Source: Strigops habroptila (lineage: Eukaryota; Chordata; Aves; Psittaciformes; Psittacidae). From it: a stretch of DNA of 64,000 bases. The notes under the pieces are model-generated. The model made no database searches. It worked only from the letters and a program-made list of their open reading frames with translations, and had not been told where the DNA came from. Position numbers and translations under genes: made by a program. The stretch spans positions 38,617,110 to 38,681,109 of the forward strand of contig NC_044283.2 in the NCBI RefSeq assembly GCF_004027225.2. Direction: 5' to 3'. This document shows positions 59,501 to 64,000 of this stretch, piece after piece; the first letter of the stretch is position 1, and every line of letters begins with the position of its first letter.

Positions 59501-62500
59501 ATATGATGACAGTCAAAATGGAAGGGATGCATATTAAAAAACCCAAAAAAAACCCAAACAAACAAACAAACAAAAAAAACCCAAACCAACAAACCAAACC
59601 TTTTAAAAGGTTTCCAAAAACAAGTCTTAAAATTATTTGAAAAACTTTTAAGAGACAAATCAATTACATAAAGGTGAAAAGAAGGCCCAGAAGAAGTGAG
59701 CACAACATATATCTGAACTGCACTTCTAGGTTGTCCAAAAATGAGGGCAGAGAAACAAGAAAATCTGTGAATGCTCTCACATCTGAAGACAAACATCATA
59801 AACAAAAATCTCATTACATCTTTATAAGGTCACATAGTAAGCTATTTACATGCATATAGAAAAATGATTTTTCCACAAATCATTGTTTTTTTTTTTTTTT
59901 CTGTAGGGCTAGATCTAGGATTTCCTGCCAGCTTTTCTAGCTCCAGTTCAGTGCATACTTCTTTATTTTTTTGAATGTTCTTTTCACTCCTTAGAGCATT
60001 ATGTATGAGTCACTGCAATGGGAGTTTTGGAAACAGTGACTTGTATTTAAAAAAAAAAAAAAAAAAAAAAAAAGTATTTGGTGTAAATTTTTTTTTTTTT
60101 TTTTTTTTTTTTGCAAATTAGGTTTTTCCTTTTTGCAAAAGAGAGGAATGCAGTTAAAGGCATATAGAACATAACATGTTTGGAAACATGTTTCTAAATT
60201 ATACAAAGTAAAAGGAAAAACTGGGAGAGGTTCTCATAGGTATGTAAGGCTGGTCAACTGGTAGGAGGGTTTGAGTTACAGCTGGCAATAAAACTGTGAA
60301 TCCAAAAGTTGCATAATCTGCTTTTCTCCAGTCAACCAGTTCAAGACTGGCAACTCCCTAAAACTCTCCATGAAACAACGTCTGAAGTTCAAACTGATGT
60401 TAAAAAAGTGGATTTGTTTCATTTCTAAAATGGATGATTATCATACTGAAAGAAGTTTGCGAATTCAAAGCCATGTCTATAAAAGCAACTTGCTCATCTA
60501 GACAAAAATCAGTGATGCACAAAAAACTGAAAAGGGAAATAATTAAGAAGAATCCAGTAGTATTCTAATTACTCAAGGATACAAAAGGAAATTAAAACAC
60601 CTCGCGCTCTCAGAATAGATATGTTCATACCCAGCTGATTAAAGACAGATACTGAGCATAGCAATATCTTGGTGTTCCAGAAAAAAAAACTATGAAAACT
60701 GATACAGTTTAATATTTTAGTAACCTAGGAGGTGACTCCCTATGCACTTCTATTTCTTCAGTCCATCTTTTACCTTTCTTAATTCTCAGCTGCATCAACA
60801 CCACTGCACTTCCCATGAAAGGCAAATACAATGTATGTTCTTCTACCATAAGGAAGCGTTCAAGGACTTTTAACTAAGGATAAATCAACAGCTCTTAGAG
60901 CTCCCCTGGTGCAAGTTCCTCTTCTGTGCAAAAAAGCAGCATTTTCAATAGAGCTTCTGCCACAGATACTCTGATGGAGACCACACTACTATCAGTTTAG
61001 TGAGGATTTCAACATATTTAAAGTATTCTGGTTTGTTTGCCTTGACTTAATGTAGCCACACTCCTAGTTTATTGGAGAAAAAAGGCCACTTGAGAGACAT
61101 GATACAGAGCCTAGCATTTTCAATTATTTGAGTAAACAGGAAGGGGTTATTCAGTCACCTTGTTAAAAGGAAAAAAAACAAAAAGAAGAAAAAGGGCTAC
61201 AAGCTGGATTCACAGATTTCCTTATTAATTAGGCTCATGCTGGGAAGATACTAAAATGATGCCTGTTCTTAGCCAAGCTTCTAGCATGATTCTGCTCTGC
61301 CAGCTAACAGAGAGAAAAAAAACCAAGATCTAGTATATTTTGGTCTGCTTTGAATCATTAGTATGTGGGTCTTACTTACCAGGTTACAGTCCAGGACATA
61401 GATGGAAAAAATAAAGTGCCACACCAAAATACTCAGTCATGCAACTATTTTTGTGCCATGTGGTAGAAAAAAACTCCACAACACTCTTATGATCAAAAAA
61501 CTGGAAAACTTTTCAGTATAGAGGATCAAACACAGACAAAAGGGAAAATCAACACATCCAACAATGTATTTCTGAATAGCTTTCACTCTAAATACCCACT
61601 AACTTCAGAATAAATAAAACAAGCAATGATTCCGACTACACAGTTGGCTGAATGTCAAAAGGAGTCGGTAAGATCGCACACCTTTCGCTTCCACCACCTG
61701 TGGTAGTGTCCATCCAAGCAATCAGAAGTTCTACCTACAGCAGGACCTGCTGAAGAAGGGAAAGCAAAACCAAAAGCACACACAAATATAAAACACAGTT
61801 TCTCAAACAAGGATAAAGATCTATGGCACAACTGCCATCACTTCGGAAAATAAATAATTAAACCCTCTTTGAAATCATCACAATATTTTGCACATAACTC
61901 TTTAGCACCACGTGCAACACTGCCTCCAACTTTCCATCAAAACAATTCATCCACAAAGCAACCATGCTGATTCAAATTAGGACAGAAGCTGGACCAGAAG
62001 AATTCTTTTGTCAAATATTCAAACCACCTGGCTCAAAAGGTGGCTTGACAAGGTGCTCAAAAGGTGCATTCGCTGTCACGACGCCTGGGCAAAACTCTCT
62101 CCCGTTTGGCTTCTTCTCTCTGCATTTCACAGGCACTTCAAAGGTGATGCAATGCATACTTATATGCTCAGTAGCTCCTACAGTGGCTTTTAAAACTTGT
62201 GTAAACTCAGAACAGAGCATTTATGGGAACTGTAGAAACACAGAAATATAATTTCACACTAAGTTATCAAAAACTTTTGAAGTTTAAAATACATGTTTGT
62301 AAAAATAACAGATTGCTAAATCACTGTAATTTCATGCTTTGGTGCAACCCAAGTGAAAAACCATACTGTTGATGGTACTTGTCAGCAGCATTTCCCAGAA
62401 AAAACGTCTAAGTTATGTTCTTATGTTGATAGTTGCCCTCAATTTTGACAGATACACTGACAACATTAAAGTGCACTATACACCAATGCCATGTCTCCAT

Positions 62501-64000
62501 TGTAGATTTTTTCTCTGTTAAATATTCTAGGGGAAACAAAAACTTAAACAGACCTAAATCATACATATCAGTGCTAAAGCTGTGTAAGTTGTCTTGTACC
62601 AACCTGGAATAAGTTTTGGTAGACAGAACTAACTGTCTGCAGTCTCCAAAGAGCAAGCAACCCTACTGTATAACCACCAGATCAGTCTACTTTTTGGAGT
62701 GTTCAACACAAGACCTGGAGAGAAGCTGCTTATGACCCAAGACAAAACTCCAAACAATTAAAAAAACCTTTGATAGTCTAAACAAGCAAGCATGAAATTA
62801 TATGCATAATTTTAGATCTATCTATATATGTTCTATTAATTAAAAAAACCCCAACATAACTCTGAAGGTTAACTAAGGTGCAAGGGCCACAAAACAGCTT
62901 TGGGAGAAATGAGTGTTCAGCAATAGGTTTATACTGCTGTGCACTGTACTCCCACCTACATCTGAGGAATGAAAAAAGACATGTGTTTCGGTGTTTTTAA
63001 TTTAAAAATGCAAGGCAACTTCCCCCTTCACCTGCTTTCTAGACTTCATAGAATCTGTCAAGGTGATTGATGTGATGCACTACTTATTTGCCCTGCACCA
63101 TCCTTTATCCAGCTTGCTTTTTCTTGCCTGCTTTCTCAGTTCCCAAGTAGGTCCTCCAGAGGGAACTCGAGGAGGGAACTGTTTTGCCAGGGATAGATAC
63201 CTGTAATAAAACAGGTCAGCAGCATTAAGAAAAATCCCTTTTCCCCACTCATTCCTGATAAGGCAGAACAGGACAGTTGCTGGCATTTACATTTTGACAG
63301 TTACATAAGTAACTTAGTTTTCAATAGGTACAAGCAGACCTCAGTCATTAATATCGAATCAGCTCACTGGAAAAAAAAAAGTAAATATGTAGGCATTATC
63401 TTTGAGCCCCCAAATTACCCAACTTAGCTGGCGGGTAAAACAACTTAAGGGAGCAAGATAAACAGTTTTCTTCTGTCTTAGGGTTGACATTCCTGAGGTT
63501 TTCCATTGCTTATAGAAAAGCAACTGGCATGATCAAAAACAAAAAGGGCACATAATAAGGGAGAGAAACTGTAAAAATGTGAGGTTGGAAACAGCTCAAT
63601 ATTCTGCTATTATGACAGTTTGACAGATTTTAGCATTCAAGTTCCGAGTGACTTGCATTAATATATGCAAGTGTCTCTCACTGATTGCAAAAAATGGTAA
63701 AACAACTTCTTGTTACCTAGTAATGAGTCTAAAAAACTAACAATACTAACATCTGTGGTCATCTCTGCTGCTGTTTGAACTTGTGGGTGGAAGAAAGACA
63801 CTGAGGAAGGTTCAGTTTCTCAACCATTTTTAAATGGTTGCTGTTAAGAGTTCCCTAGGCAAAAAGACCAACTAGCTCTTCCTGTCTTTTTGGAACTAAA
63901 CAACACTTTCAGTAGAAGAAAGCCAAAGTAATCAAGTGGAATAAACATAAATAAAAGAGCATAAAACACTATCTTTTCAGGTGTGTTTTCTCCCTGTTCA
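56545..64000 (-). other. GALNT7: Part of GALNT7 intron 1
   Basis: At least 7.4 kb of AT-rich DNA upstream of exon 2. There is no CpG island and no frame encoding a GALNT-type N-terminal signal anchor, so exon 1 and the promoter lie beyond the window. Low-complexity tracts occur at 59520-59600 (A/C) and 60049-60112 (A/T). Confidence 0.65.
60049..60112. repeat. A25 - 14 nt - T25 inverted homopolymer pair
   Basis: A run of 25 A (60049-60073) and a run of 25 T (60088-60112) are separated by 14 nt, forming a potential hairpin with 25 A-T pairs. Confidence 0.9.

Overview
The window is vertebrate nuclear DNA, almost certainly from a bird and probably Neoaves. Genes are split into short exons with GT-AG introns. 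There is a well-preserved CR1 LINE 3' end with its typical avian tail (about 49857-50205) and a second short CR1 tail near 23.8 kb. A solo retroviral LTR (7568-8125) matches, from memory, a family common in neoavian genomes. There are no bacterial-style operons, CRISPR arrays or recognisable tRNA genes.

Two genes are present in convergent orientation. HMGB2 is on the + strand, with a CpG-island promoter at about 1.3-3.1 kb and coding exons at 2916-4283; it is complete and predicts 208 aa. GALNT7, a Golgi polypeptide N-acetylgalactosaminyltransferase, is on the - strand. Its exons run from 56544 down to the stop at 16310. Exon 1 (membrane anchor) lies beyond the right edge. From exon 2 onward the exons add to 614 codons plus stop with one copy of exon 6. 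From memory, GALNT7 and HMGB2 are also tail-to-tail neighbours on human chromosome 4q34.

Layout: 1-1.3 kb, AT-rich upstream DNA; 1.3-3.15 kb, CpG island and HMGB2 promoter; 2.9-4.7 kb, HMGB2; 4.7-13.9 kb, intergenic DNA with an old LINE relic interrupted by a solo LTR; 13.9-16.3 kb, probable GALNT7 3' UTR; 16.3-56.5 kb, GALNT7 exons 12 to 2 and their introns, including an 18 kb intron 2 loaded with LINE relics, one CR1 and a second solo LTR; 56.5-64 kb, part of GALNT7 intron 1, without a recognisable exon.

The most interesting structure is a tandem duplication of GALNT7 exon 6 (29306-29488 and 28957-29139). Both copies are intact, exactly 183 nt, in the same phase, with consensus splice sites, and about 78% identical in protein. 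They look like alternative, perhaps mutually exclusive, exons for a segment of the catalytic domain next to the acceptor-peptide groove. Two UGCAUG (Rbfox-type) motifs lie in the intron downstream of the second copy. HMGB2 shows a further oddity: a canonical AATAAA with GU-rich sequence directly behind the exon 3 donor, which could yield a protein lacking the acidic tail.

The two genes act separately: HMGB2 is a nuclear DNA-bending protein and GALNT7 is a Golgi enzyme of mucin-type O-glycosylation. Nothing here ties them beyond adjacency.
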